Shown here piece after piece: positions 25,992 through 33,182 of a DNA stretch of 64,000 nucleotides. Source of the stretch: Verrucomicrobiaceae bacterium (GTDB lineage Bacteria > Verrucomicrobiota > Verrucomicrobiia > Verrucomicrobiales > Verrucomicrobiaceae); the NCBI GenBank assembly GCA_016795465.1, contig JAEUHK010000101.1, positions 1-64,000 of the forward strand. The letters are read 5' to 3'. Position 1 is the stretch's first letter; the number at the start of each line of letters is the position of its first letter. The position numbers were made by a program, and so were the translations under genes. The notes under the pieces were generated by a model. The model had not been told where the DNA came from. It worked only from the letters and a program-made list of their open reading frames with translations, and did not search any database.

Positions 25992-26237
25992 ATGACCTTC
26001 CTTCGACGCATCGGCCCTGACCCTCACGCCAACGGTCAAAGCACCCCGGCTTTGGAAAACTGTCCCGACATTTGGGAACTCGCTGACGGAGATTTTGCCA
26101 TCATTGGCATCGACATGACGGACGCTGCCAAGCCGTTGTTACCCGCGACTGCTGGCTGTGGCCCCGATGAAAGAATCGTCCGCGTTCCGCGCCGCATCCT
26201 GGTGGACGCAAAAGGGGACATTCCCGCCAAGGCCTGA
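25992..26237 (+). CDS. Conserved small protein of unknown function next to XRE regulator
   Basis: The 81-aa protein contains CPDIWELADGDFAIIGIDMT and CGPDERIVRVPRRILVDAK. From memory this pattern is a widespread short hypothetical family often found beside XRE-type regulators, notably in actinobacteria, where it has no known biochemical role. Here too it is divergent from an XRE gene and has its own strong promoter. No signal peptide or membrane segment is present. Confidence 0.7.
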   Translation: MTFLRRIGPDPHANGQSTPALENCPDIWELADGDFAIIGIDMTDAAKPLLPATAGCGPDERIVRVPRRILVDAKGDIPAKA

Positions 26238-26280
26238 CGACTGGCATCAAGCACGGTCTTTATGATATGATGGGCGCAAT

Positions 26281-26736
26281 ATGCCCGGCTTCATATCGTG
26301 GATGGGTAATCATGCGTTCGACCTTCTCTCGGCTGTTGGAATTATTTCCAGCTTGGCTTTTACGGCTGCCAGCTATCGCGAAAACACCAAATCGAGACGA
26401 CTTTCCAATCTCGTCAGACTGACAGAACAACACCGGGACATTTGGGACGAAAGCCAGGGAAACCCCAAGCTCGCCCGAGTTCGTGATCCTCTGGCTGATC
26501 TCTATACAAAGCCGGTGACTCCCGAGGAAAGTCAGTTTGTCATGCTGCTCCTATTCCACCTGCACTGCTGGTATCGGGCGATTCAAGGTGGCGAAGTAAA
26601 AGTTCTGGAAGGACTTGAAATGGACATCAAAAACTTTTTGGGCAGACCCGTCCCAAGGTTTGTGTGGGAGCAACGGAAAGGATACTTTGATCCTGACTTC
26701 CGCGTGTTTGTCGATCAAGTCATCTCCGCTGCCTAG
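26281..26736 (+). CDS. Membrane-anchored protein of unknown function
   Basis: The 151-aa protein has one N-terminal hydrophobic segment (about residues 13-31) and a helical cytoplasmic domain rich in Trp and Phe (LLLFHLHCWYRAIQGG, RFVWEQRKGYFDPDF). It follows the 81-aa gene by 43 bases on the same strand and its 3' end overlaps the convergent gene by four bases. I recognise only a general likeness to small one-helix proteins of unknown role in bacterial accessory regions. Confidence 0.65.
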   Translation: MPGFISWMGNHAFDLLSAVGIISSLAFTAASYRENTKSRRLSNLVRLTEQHRDIWDESQGNPKLARVRDPLADLYTKPVTPEESQFVMLLLFHLHCWYRAIQGGEVKVLEGLEMDIKNFLGRPVPRFVWEQRKGYFDPDFRVFVDQVISAA

Positions 26737-27878
26737 AAAGGGCGATTCGGGATTCCCAATTGCGAGGCAAAGTATTGTCCGAACCGACGGTGAAGCTCTT
26801 CTTTTAATATGGCAGGTAAACCAGGGCACTTTTGGCTAAGCAGCTTTGCGAAAAACTTATCGAAGTCCGACCAGATCATCAATTGCTGCGCCAGAGCAAT
26901 CAAAGGATGGACACGCTGGATCATGGCTCCCCATATCGCTTTGCCGGGGAGTTTTTGTGCGGCCTCAAAATTTTGAATGCATGAAGGGGAGAAGATCGCA
27001 TCTCTGTTCTCAGAAGGGTTCACGGAACGCAAGGGGTCAACCAGATAGCAAAACGACAGCTTTTCGGGAATTGGAGTGGAGCTGAGTCTGATCGGATGAA
27101 TGATCGCCGCATATAGCTGGCAGTGCGCCCACACACCCTTTTCATCCGACCACACGGCGAGTAAATGATCGACCGACCCGATTCGTGGAGTGAGAATGGG
27201 TGGCTCTGTTCCCCAACGAATAAAATTCTCCATAATACCTGTCCCGAGAAGAATGAAATCCCGGACAGGATCAAAGCATTCACGGAGAGCAATTTCAGGC
27301 GCTTTTACACCAAGGAGATTGAAAGCAGATTTGGTAATTGCTCGCAATGCTTCAATACCGCCCATTTTCACCTGGAAGTGCAATGGTGAATCAACGGCGG
27401 TCTGGCTGATTGTTGACTGCTCTCGGATGTAGCGGGCAAAATCCTCCCGGCTGAGTTGGATGCCTGGAACCAGCGCAGAAGCCTGTTTGAACATCTCGGC
27501 GGCGGCCCATTCGATTTGATTTACATCACGAAGCTCCGCATGAATTCGTGCTGAGCCTGGGTCTTCATGCGGCTCGACCTTAACAAATGGTTTTGTGAGG
27601 GAAAAATCTCCCCCGGAAGCCACTGTGTAGTGCCGCCCGGCTGCATCAGGGATGTTTTTCAGGGCAGGTGCCGGGCCGTGATCTCCATCGGCACCTAGCA
27701 GCACTCTGAACTCCTGAACCGTGTCAGCAAGAGCCTTGTCGATTCCTGCGAACAAGGCGTTGGCTTCAGGAGAGCAGAAGTCGCTGCTTTTCCATCTCGC
27801 TCCAAGGCAAGCCTGAAGAATGTGCTCGCGGGTAGATGGAATGAACGGCTTTTTGAAGTAAACGCAATTTTCGGGCAT
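26733..27878 (-). CDS. Protein of unknown function with degenerate HNH-like N-terminus
   Basis: The 381-aa protein begins CVYFKKPFIPSTREHILQACLG. The STREHI-hxxxLG part matches the start of HNH_5-type zinc nucleases (CxxC...LTxEHIIPxxLGG), but the second Cys of the expected CxxC is replaced by Phe-Lys, so metal binding may be lost. The remaining 340 residues are helix-rich without motifs I know. Proteins of this design occur in phage-defence and mobile regions; a defence or toxin role is speculation. A palindromic site lies 28 bases upstream of its ATG, and the metal-resistance island begins 66 bases behind it. Confidence 0.6.
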   Translation of the reverse strand: MPENCVYFKKPFIPSTREHILQACLGARWKSSDFCSPEANALFAGIDKALADTVQEFRVLLGADGDHGPAPALKNIPDAAGRHYTVASGGDFSLTKPFVKVEPHEDPGSARIHAELRDVNQIEWAAAEMFKQASALVPGIQLSREDFARYIREQSTISQTAVDSPLHFQVKMGGIEALRAITKSAFNLLGVKAPEIALRECFDPVRDFILLGTGIMENFIRWGTEPPILTPRIGSVDHLLAVWSDEKGVWAHCQLYAAIIHPIRLSSTPIPEKLSFCYLVDPLRSVNPSENRDAIFSPSCIQNFEAAQKLPGKAIWGAMIQRVHPLIALAQQLMIWSDFDKFFAKLLSQKCPGLPAILKEELHRRFGQYFASQLGIPNRPF

Positions 27879-27905
27879 GAATCAAACTGGTGCAAAAACG
27901 GAGTG

Positions 27906-27921
27906 AGTCCAGACATGGACT
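27906..27921 (-). promoter_or_regulatory. Palindromic operator-like site upstream of the HNH-like gene
   Basis: AGTCCA-GACA-TGGACT is a perfect 6+6 inverted repeat, 28 bases before the ATG at 27878. Its half-site (GTCCA/TGGAC) recurs in the cluster at 60100-60199 upstream of the GNAT-XRE operon. Confidence 0.5.
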
Positions 27922-27943
27922 AGCCGTTTATTGCATGCTCAAA

Positions 27944-28675
27944 TCAATGACGGAGAAATAGGCTTGTGAGGGCCATCGCGAGCATCAGCCCGTCCTCCAT
28001 GATGGTGACGGTGGACATGGGCAGGTTGAAGACCGTGCCGAGGCAGGCGCAGCGGATGGTTTGCTTGGAGGTGACGGCTTTGATGACACCGAGAAGACTG
28101 ACGCCCATGATGACGGCGGTGACGAGGTTCACGGCGACGGGCTGCCATGCGGCGAGGTATGCGAGGCCGAGGACTAGTTCGATGAAGGGATAAACGTAGC
28201 CGTAGCCGGGCCATGCCTTCGCCACGAGGTCATAGCTGCGGTAAGCGTCTGCAAAGCCTCGCAAGTCGAGCATTTTGAAGAAGGAGAAGGCGATGAAGAA
28301 GCCGCCCATGAAGAGTCGCATGGCCTCCATGCTTTGGAAATGCCCGCTGGCGATGCTGGCGGCGGCAATGACGAGCAGCAGGTAGGCGAGCAGGATGAGC
28401 AGGGGCTTGTAAGTCTGTGCGGATTTCGTTGGTGGCGCGGTGGTGTCCGCTGCGTGAGGCGGCGGCTCGATGACCTGATACTTACCGAGCGGTTTGAGCC
28501 AGTCATTGATCTCGGCACTGCTCAAGGCAGCGCGGGTAACGATGCGTGCCTCCGGCGGTGTGAGAGTGACGGCTGCCTCGCTGATGTCGGGATGCTCCAG
28601 GAGGCGTGCGGTGACTTTTGCCACACATGAGCCGCAGCTCATGCCGGTGAGCGGAAAGTTTTGGGGAAGGCTCAT
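27944..28675 (-). CDS. Heavy-metal-associated domain fused to MauE/DoxX-like membrane domain
   Basis: The 243-aa protein starts with an HMA domain (about residues 5-68) with metal-binding Cys14 and Cys17 in GMSCGSC, as in copper chaperones and P1B ATPases. A Pro-rich linker is followed by four membrane helices of the MauE/DoxX type (from about residue 90), ending with a conserved pair of Cys in IRCACLG. The fusion suggests membrane-bound metal delivery coupled to a thiol-redox step. It is the third gene after the multicopper oxidase fusion and a TRASH-like protein. Confidence 0.8.
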   Translation of the reverse strand: MSLPQNFPLTGMSCGSCVAKVTARLLEHPDISEAAVTLTPPEARIVTRAALSSAEINDWLKPLGKYQVIEPPPHAADTTAPPTKSAQTYKPLLILLAYLLLVIAAASIASGHFQSMEAMRLFMGGFFIAFSFFKMLDLRGFADAYRSYDLVAKAWPGYGYVYPFIELVLGLAYLAAWQPVAVNLVTAVIMGVSLLGVIKAVTSKQTIRCACLGTVFNLPMSTVTIMEDGLMLAMALTSLFLRH

Positions 28676-28744
28676 GATGTGTGATGGGCTGCGCCACCCG
28701 GCAGCGTCCGGCGACCGAGGGGCATGGCCTGGAGCGTTGATGGG

Positions 28745-29008
28745 TTACTTGAGCTTCGCGAGGTATTTGGCCTGATTGGCCTCGAATTTCTTCACGCAGG
28801 GTTTGCAGCAGAATTTGATCTCCTGGCCGTTGTAAACCTTGGTGACGGGGCCGCCCATGCTGTCGAGGTCGTTGCCGCTGACGAGGCATTTGGCGAGGGG
28901 GTAGGGTTTGGCTTTCTCAGCGGCCACGGCGGGCTGTGGCGCGGTGCAGGCGGCGAGGGTGAGGCCGAGAAGGGCGGTGGTGAGGAAGTTGCGGAGGGTG
29001 GCTTTCAT
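28745..29008 (-). CDS. Small exported TRASH/YHS-like metal-binding protein
   Basis: The 87-aa protein starts at the ATG at 29008 with a signal peptide ending in a lipobox (LGLTLAAC), so it is probably a lipoprotein. The mature part contains CLVSGNDLDSMGGP and EIKFCCKPCVKKFEANQAKYL, the Cys pattern of TRASH/YHS metal-sensing or metal-carrying domains. It would hold copper or another soft metal at the membrane. It lies between the oxidase fusion and the HMA-MauE gene. Confidence 0.8.
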   Translation of the reverse strand: MKATLRNFLTTALLGLTLAACTAPQPAVAAEKAKPYPLAKCLVSGNDLDSMGGPVTKVYNGQEIKFCCKPCVKKFEANQAKYLAKLK

Positions 29009-29061
29009 GTGGGTGGATGTGGGTTTGGGTTGGATTCGGTTTTCCGAGAGCGTGATGGCTC

Positions 29062-31167
29062 TCAAAAGCGGATGAGCACGCCGACACCGGGGCCGTAGTC
29101 GCTGTGGTAGCTGGCGGTGAGGGAGGCATGGCGGGTGAGGGTGTAGTCGGCTCCGGCGCTCCATTCCCAGCGGGTGCCGGTGTCGTAGAAGACATCTCCC
29201 CACACGCCGAGGCGCGGAGTGAGCTGGAAGCGTTTGGCGAGGGTGAAGCGGGCGTCGCCTTCGGTGTCGAGGCTGACATTGAGCCAGGCCATGAGTGGCA
29301 GGCGGTAATTGATGCCGATGAGGCCGCGATCCTTCGCGTCATCTTGATTGGTGAGGCGGTAGCCTGCGAAGGCTTGGAAGTTCTTGTTGAAGTAGCGCTG
29401 GTAAAGGAGGTCGATCTCGTATTCGGGATTGTCCACGCGCTCCCAGCCGACTTCCCAGGCGAGTTGAATGTCGTTCTTCGGATTCATCCAGGTGAGCAGG
29501 CCCTCGCTCATGTTGCTTTGGATTGAGGCGGCTCCCCAGACGTAGCTCATGTCGTGCTGATGTTCGCCGAGGCCGCTGGCGTGGGCGAGACTGTGCTCCT
29601 GGGGCGCGGCGGTCTCGGCGGTGATGGGTTTCGGCGTTTCATCCTCATAGCGGAAGACGCGGGCCATACCGCTCATCATGTGGTAGAGGATGTGGCAGTG
29701 AAACATCCAGTCGTGCGCTTCATTGGCCTCGAACTCGACAGTGCGCTTGCTCATCGGCGGGACATCGACTGTGTGCTTGAGCGGTGAGCGGGCACCCTGG
29801 CCCATGAGCAGGCGAAAGAAGTGGCCGTGCAGATGAATGGGGTGGTGCATCATGCTGTCGTTCACCAGCTCCAGCTCGATGATCTCGCCCTTTTTGATGA
29901 GCACATAGGGTTGCTGGGCCATGGTTTTGCCATCGAAGCTCCAGATGTAGCGATTCATGTCGCCGGTGAGATGTAGCGTGATTTTTCGACGCGGCAGATT
30001 TTTTGGCAATGAGGTGTCTTGGACGGCTTTGAGCAGGCGATAGGGCGATCCGGGGCGTGGGAGGTTCAATGAGGCACGCGGGTCATCTTCCTGCTCTTCG
30101 AGAGCGAGGGTGAGCATGTCGTCCATTTGATAAAGATTGGGGCGAGGAGGCACGGGGGGGGCGTGCGGCTCTCCATTTCCAAAAAGAGCGCTGCTATGGC
30201 CGCTGCCATCCTGAGTGGTGAAGCGCAGCTCATGCTGGCCGCTCGGCGGGATGGTCAAAAGGAGGTCGTAAGTCTCGGCGATGCCCATGAGGAACATCGG
30301 CACGCTCACGGGGTGCACCGGCGGACCATCGGCGGCGATGATGGTGAGAGGCCCGGCGGAGGAGCTGAGGTGGTAGTAGCTGGCAGCGGAGGCATTGATG
30401 ATGCGCAGCCGCACTCGCTCGCCGGGGCGGCCCTCGATGCGGGTCTGGCGCTGCCCATTGATGAGGAAGGCATGGTAGCCCACGTCGGACACGTCCATCG
30501 GCAACATGCGATCCCATTCCCGTTTGAAGTAGTCCTTCAAATTGCCACGCTGCCAGGCACCAAAGATGGATTGTGAATTCCGCCGCATGAGGCCGAAATA
30601 ATCGCTGCCGCGCATGAGCATCCGCATGACCTCCATGGGATCGGTGTCCGTCCAGTCGGAGAGGATGAGCACCTGCTCGCGGTCGGCTTTCACTGGCTCG
30701 CCGCCGCGTGGCTCGACGACGATGCCTCCATACACGCCGCTCTGCTCCTGAAGGTGCGTGTGCGAGTGAAACCAATAGGTGCCGCTGTGCCGCAGTGTAA
30801 ACTGAAAGGTGTGAGTGCTGCCCGGCTTGATCGGCGGCGTGGTGACATGCGGCACGCCATCTTCTTTGTTTGGCAGTAGCAGGCCGTGCCAGTGGGTGGA
30901 GGTTTCCTCGTTCTTGAGATCGTTGTGGACGCGGATGCGGGCAAAGTCGCCCTCACGGAAACGCAGCACCGGCCCTGGGATGCTGCCATTGATGGCGAGC
31001 ACGCGGACGGCCTTGCCAGCGGGGCTTTGGATGTGCTTGGCGATGTGCAGATCATATTCGACGACACGCTGACCGGGTGCAGGCTTTGCGGCTTTGCAGG
31101 TATCGCAGGCCAAAGCGGCTGTGGCACCGAGGGCCAGAAAAGGGATGATGAGACGCAGCGCGGACAT
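29062..31167 (-). CDS. copA: Multicopper oxidase fused to CopB-like outer-membrane barrel
   Basis: The 701-aa protein starts at the ATG at 31167 with a signal peptide (LIIPFLALGATAALA). It has all copper ligand motifs of CopA/CueO-type oxidases: HWH (92-94), HSH (134-136), HHPIHLHGHF near 442 and HDWMFHCHILYHMMSGM near 489. CueO-class enzymes oxidise Cu(I) to Cu(II) in the periplasm. From about residue 530 the sequence changes to CopB-like beta-barrel strands (GLLTWMNPKNDIQLAWEV, GLIGINYRLPLMAWL) ending in an aromatic C-terminal Phe, as outer-membrane proteins do. CopA and CopB are usually separate adjacent genes, so the fusion is unusual. It is divergent from the CnrYXH-like genes. Confidence 0.9.
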   Translation of the reverse strand: MSALRLIIPFLALGATAALACDTCKAAKPAPGQRVVEYDLHIAKHIQSPAGKAVRVLAINGSIPGPVLRFREGDFARIRVHNDLKNEETSTHWHGLLLPNKEDGVPHVTTPPIKPGSTHTFQFTLRHSGTYWFHSHTHLQEQSGVYGGIVVEPRGGEPVKADREQVLILSDWTDTDPMEVMRMLMRGSDYFGLMRRNSQSIFGAWQRGNLKDYFKREWDRMLPMDVSDVGYHAFLINGQRQTRIEGRPGERVRLRIINASAASYYHLSSSAGPLTIIAADGPPVHPVSVPMFLMGIAETYDLLLTIPPSGQHELRFTTQDGSGHSSALFGNGEPHAPPVPPRPNLYQMDDMLTLALEEQEDDPRASLNLPRPGSPYRLLKAVQDTSLPKNLPRRKITLHLTGDMNRYIWSFDGKTMAQQPYVLIKKGEIIELELVNDSMMHHPIHLHGHFFRLLMGQGARSPLKHTVDVPPMSKRTVEFEANEAHDWMFHCHILYHMMSGMARVFRYEDETPKPITAETAAPQEHSLAHASGLGEHQHDMSYVWGAASIQSNMSEGLLTWMNPKNDIQLAWEVGWERVDNPEYEIDLLYQRYFNKNFQAFAGYRLTNQDDAKDRGLIGINYRLPLMAWLNVSLDTEGDARFTLAKRFQLTPRLGVWGDVFYDTGTRWEWSAGADYTLTRHASLTASYHSDYGPGVGVLIRF

Positions 31168-31196
31168 GCCACGACAAACCCCGGCCCACGCGGAAC

Positions 31197-31239
31197 CCCG
31201 CAGATTTTCCGCCAAGTGGAAAAAACACAATCCTGCGGG
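31197..31239. promoter_or_regulatory. Extended inverted repeat in the divergent oxidase/sigma-factor intergenic region
   Basis: CCCGCAG (31197-31203) pairs with CTGCGGG (31233-31239), with an inner TTTTCC/GGAAAA pair, in the 116-bp region between the oxidase start (31167) and the CnrY-like start (31284). It is positioned to control both directions. Confidence 0.45.
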
Positions 31240-31283
31240 ATAATGCCGCATCCGGTGTTTAAACCCATTAACCAACCGCCACC

Positions 31284-31607
31284 ATGAACGACGAAGAACT
31301 CCACCACCTGCTGCGCCAGCACCCTGCGAAGCTGTCGCTGCCTACCGCTTTTGAGCGGGAGGTCTGGTCGCGGATCGAGGCGGATGACCAGCGCAGCATG
31401 GCCTCTCTTTTGGCCGAGCTTGTGCGGCGCATGCTCACCTCTCTGGGCCGCCCAGCGGTGGCTTTTGCCACCATCGCCGTCTTTGGTGCCGCAGGCGCAG
31501 GAACCGGTGTGGTGATGCTCAAACAGTCCGAAACCGAACGCGGCGCACTTGCCTACCTCGAAACTGTGAACCCGCTGGTGCGGCCTCATACGGGGGTGGA
31601 GCCATGA
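31284..31607 (+). CDS. CnrY-like membrane anti-sigma factor
   Basis: The 107-aa protein has a charged N-terminal cytoplasmic stretch (MNDEELHHLLRQHPAKLSLP...), one membrane helix at about residues 57-80 and a short outer tail. Size, topology and position first in a three-gene overlap with a periplasmic sensor and an ECF sigma factor match CnrY of the Cupriavidus cnrYXH system. There CnrY holds the sigma factor at the membrane until metal binds the sensor. The call rests on architecture, not on close sequence identity. It overlaps the next gene by four bases. Confidence 0.7.
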   Translation: MNDEELHHLLRQHPAKLSLPTAFEREVWSRIEADDQRSMASLLAELVRRMLTSLGRPAVAFATIAVFGAAGAGTGVVMLKQSETERGALAYLETVNPLVRPHTGVEP

Positions 31608-32098
31608 AACGGGGAATCGTGATCCTCGCCGCCGCCGTGGCCGTCGGACTCTGCATGTTCCTCTGTGCGCGGCTGATGCTCTCCACAAACAGCGCGGAGT
31701 CAGCCAAAGCCATGCCCAAAGAAAACGGCAGCCTGCTCCCCGAGCTGCATTGGCTGCAAAACTGGCTGCGGCTGGATGCCGAGCAAACACAGAAGGTGAA
31801 GGCGCTGCATCTGGCCTACCTGCCCAAGTGCGAAGACCTCTGCCACCGCGTCTATCTTTCCAACGAAGACATTCTCGCTCTCAGCGGACGCAGCAGCAGC
31901 GTGGATGCGAAGATGCGCACTGCCATCGAAGAGCGGGCCAAGCTCGCCATGGAGTGCCAAGAAGCTCTGCTGGAGCATGTCTATCAAATCGCCGCCTGCC
32001 TGCGGCCCGACCAATCGAAGAAATATCTCGACCTCATGGTGCCCTACACGCTGGGCATCCCGGCCAAAGACGCCGCCAGCAACCGGCCCCAACCATGA
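31604..32098 (+). CDS. CnrX-like periplasmic heavy-metal sensor
   Basis: The 164-aa protein has an N-terminal membrane anchor (about residues 5-27) and a helical periplasmic domain: LHWLQNWLRLDAEQTQKVKALHLAY, then KCEDLCHRVY and an ECQEALLEHVYQIAACLRPDQ helix. The long paired helices with a C-x(3)-C-H motif and further Cys/His/Glu are the pattern of the CnrX/ZraP-type metal-resistance family. It overlaps both neighbouring genes (ATGA), so the three are coupled. The metal is not determined by sequence; Co/Ni or Cu are the candidates. Confidence 0.75.
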   Translation: MKRGIVILAAAVAVGLCMFLCARLMLSTNSAESAKAMPKENGSLLPELHWLQNWLRLDAEQTQKVKALHLAYLPKCEDLCHRVYLSNEDILALSGRSSSVDAKMRTAIEERAKLAMECQEALLEHVYQIAACLRPDQSKKYLDLMVPYTLGIPAKDAASNRPQP

Positions 32099-32682
32099 GC
32101 GAAGCCGCACTGCCTGAAAGCCCTCCCGATGCGGATGTCGAAGCGATGAAACGCCTTGCCGATGGCGATGACCTCGCTCTCAACGGCATCATGCACCGCT
32201 GGAAAGACAAAGTGGCCGCCTTCCTCTACCGCATGACTGGCAGCCCCGAGGCCGCTGCTGATCTGGCGCAGGAAACCTTTGTCCGCCTTTATCAAAGCCG
32301 TGCCCGCTATCAGCCCACGGCGGCGTTTCCGACCTATCTCTTCCGCATCGCCGCCAATCTCGGACGCAATCATGCTCGCTGGCGCACGCGGCATCCCACA
32401 GTGTCCGTCGAAGACTGCACCGCCACGCTCCAGCAACTCCCCGGCCACGACGCCAGCCCCGATGAAGCCGCCGAGCAGCAGGAAGTGACTCTCCGCATCG
32501 AAAAAGCCATCGCCAGCCTGCCCTCTGATTTGCGAGAGGCGCTGCACCTCTTCACCTATCAAGAAATGAGCCAGCACGAGATTTCACTGGCCCTCGGCTG
32601 CTCGATCAAAGCTGTGGAAACCCGCATCTATCGGGCACGGCAGATGCTCAAAGAAATGCTCGCCGACCTCCGGCCCGCTTGA
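32095..32682 (+). CDS. ECF-type RNA polymerase sigma factor (CnrH-like)
   Basis: The 195-aa protein starts at the ATG at 32095, overlapping the sensor stop. Region 2 (about residues 18-85) contains AAADLAQETFVRLYQS and FPTYLFRIAANL; region 4 (about 125-190) has LPSDLREALHLFTYQEMSQHEI and CSIKAVETRIYRARQML. Released by metal stress, it would direct transcription of the resistance genes, including probably the divergent oxidase operon. A terminator follows ten bases after the stop. Confidence 0.88.
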   Translation: MSEAALPESPPDADVEAMKRLADGDDLALNGIMHRWKDKVAAFLYRMTGSPEAAADLAQETFVRLYQSRARYQPTAAFPTYLFRIAANLGRNHARWRTRHPTVSVEDCTATLQQLPGHDASPDEAAEQQEVTLRIEKAIASLPSDLREALHLFTYQEMSQHEISLALGCSIKAVETRIYRARQMLKEMLADLRPA

Positions 32683-32691
32683 GCGTCGTTT

Positions 32692-32713
32692 GCGCAGTGA
32701 TGCGCTTTTTTTT
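32692..32713 (+). terminator. Intrinsic terminator after the sigma factor gene
   Basis: A short stem GCGCA/TGCGC is followed by eight T residues, ten bases past the stop codon. The stem is only 5 bp. Confidence 0.6.
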
Positions 32714-32806
32714 GCGCTTCATCAGGGATTTTAGGCCGCGTGGTGTTGATCGTCCATGAAGGGTAAGTGCCCTCCATCCAAACACAAACCAACGACAACA
32801 TATCCT

Positions 32807-33106
32807 ATGAAAACTCTGCTCCTCACCTCAATGCTCGGACTCGCCGCGCTGCTGACATCCTGCCAGTCTCCTTCATCGATTCCTACCGCCGCTGTGAGCT
32901 GCGACAAGTGCCGCACCATTCACTTTCAGGCTCCCTCCAGCGGCTACGGCCCTGGCAACAAAGGCATCGTCACCCTGCGTGATGCCTCTCGCATGGACTG
33001 CCCCGACTGCGAAAACCAAGTCATCGCCATGCTCAAAACCGGAAGCCTCACCAAGCATGTGTGCAGCTCCTGCGGCGGTACACTGAATCATTGCAAACAA
33101 CATTGA
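32807..33106 (+). CDS. Small Cys-rich metal-binding lipoprotein
   Basis: The 99-aa protein starts at the ATG at 32807 and has a lipobox in LAALLTSC. The mature part has three CxxC motifs (CDKC, CPDC, CSSC) and a His/Cys tail (LNHCKQH), fitting zinc-ribbon-like metal binding on the outside of the cell. A diverged partial copy of its last third lies in inverted orientation at 42524-42629. It ends at a strong palindrome shared with the convergent pump gene. Confidence 0.75.
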   Translation: MKTLLLTSMLGLAALLTSCQSPSSIPTAAVSCDKCRTIHFQAPSSGYGPGNKGIVTLRDASRMDCPDCENQVIAMLKTGSLTKHVCSSCGGTLNHCKQH

Positions 33107-33134
33107 GCAAAAAGTTTTGATTCATTTGTGACGC

Positions 33135-33164
33135 CATGGGCGTCTGGTTATCCAGACGCCCATG
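33135..33164. terminator. Perfect 13-bp hairpin between convergent genes
   Basis: CATGGGCGTCTGG and CCAGACGCCCATG are exact complements with a TTAT loop. It lies between the lipoprotein stop (33106) and the RND stop (33183). There is no long T-run, so it may act as a bidirectional terminator or as an mRNA 3'-end stabiliser. Confidence 0.65.
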
Positions 33165-33182
33165 AACTTCGTTATAAGACTC

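Noticed and set aside
31750..32094. N-terminal extension of the ECF sigma factor (frame open from 31750)
   Set aside because: It overlaps the CnrX-like gene, is low-complexity, and the ATG at 32095 gives a normal-length ECF protein with ATGA coupling.
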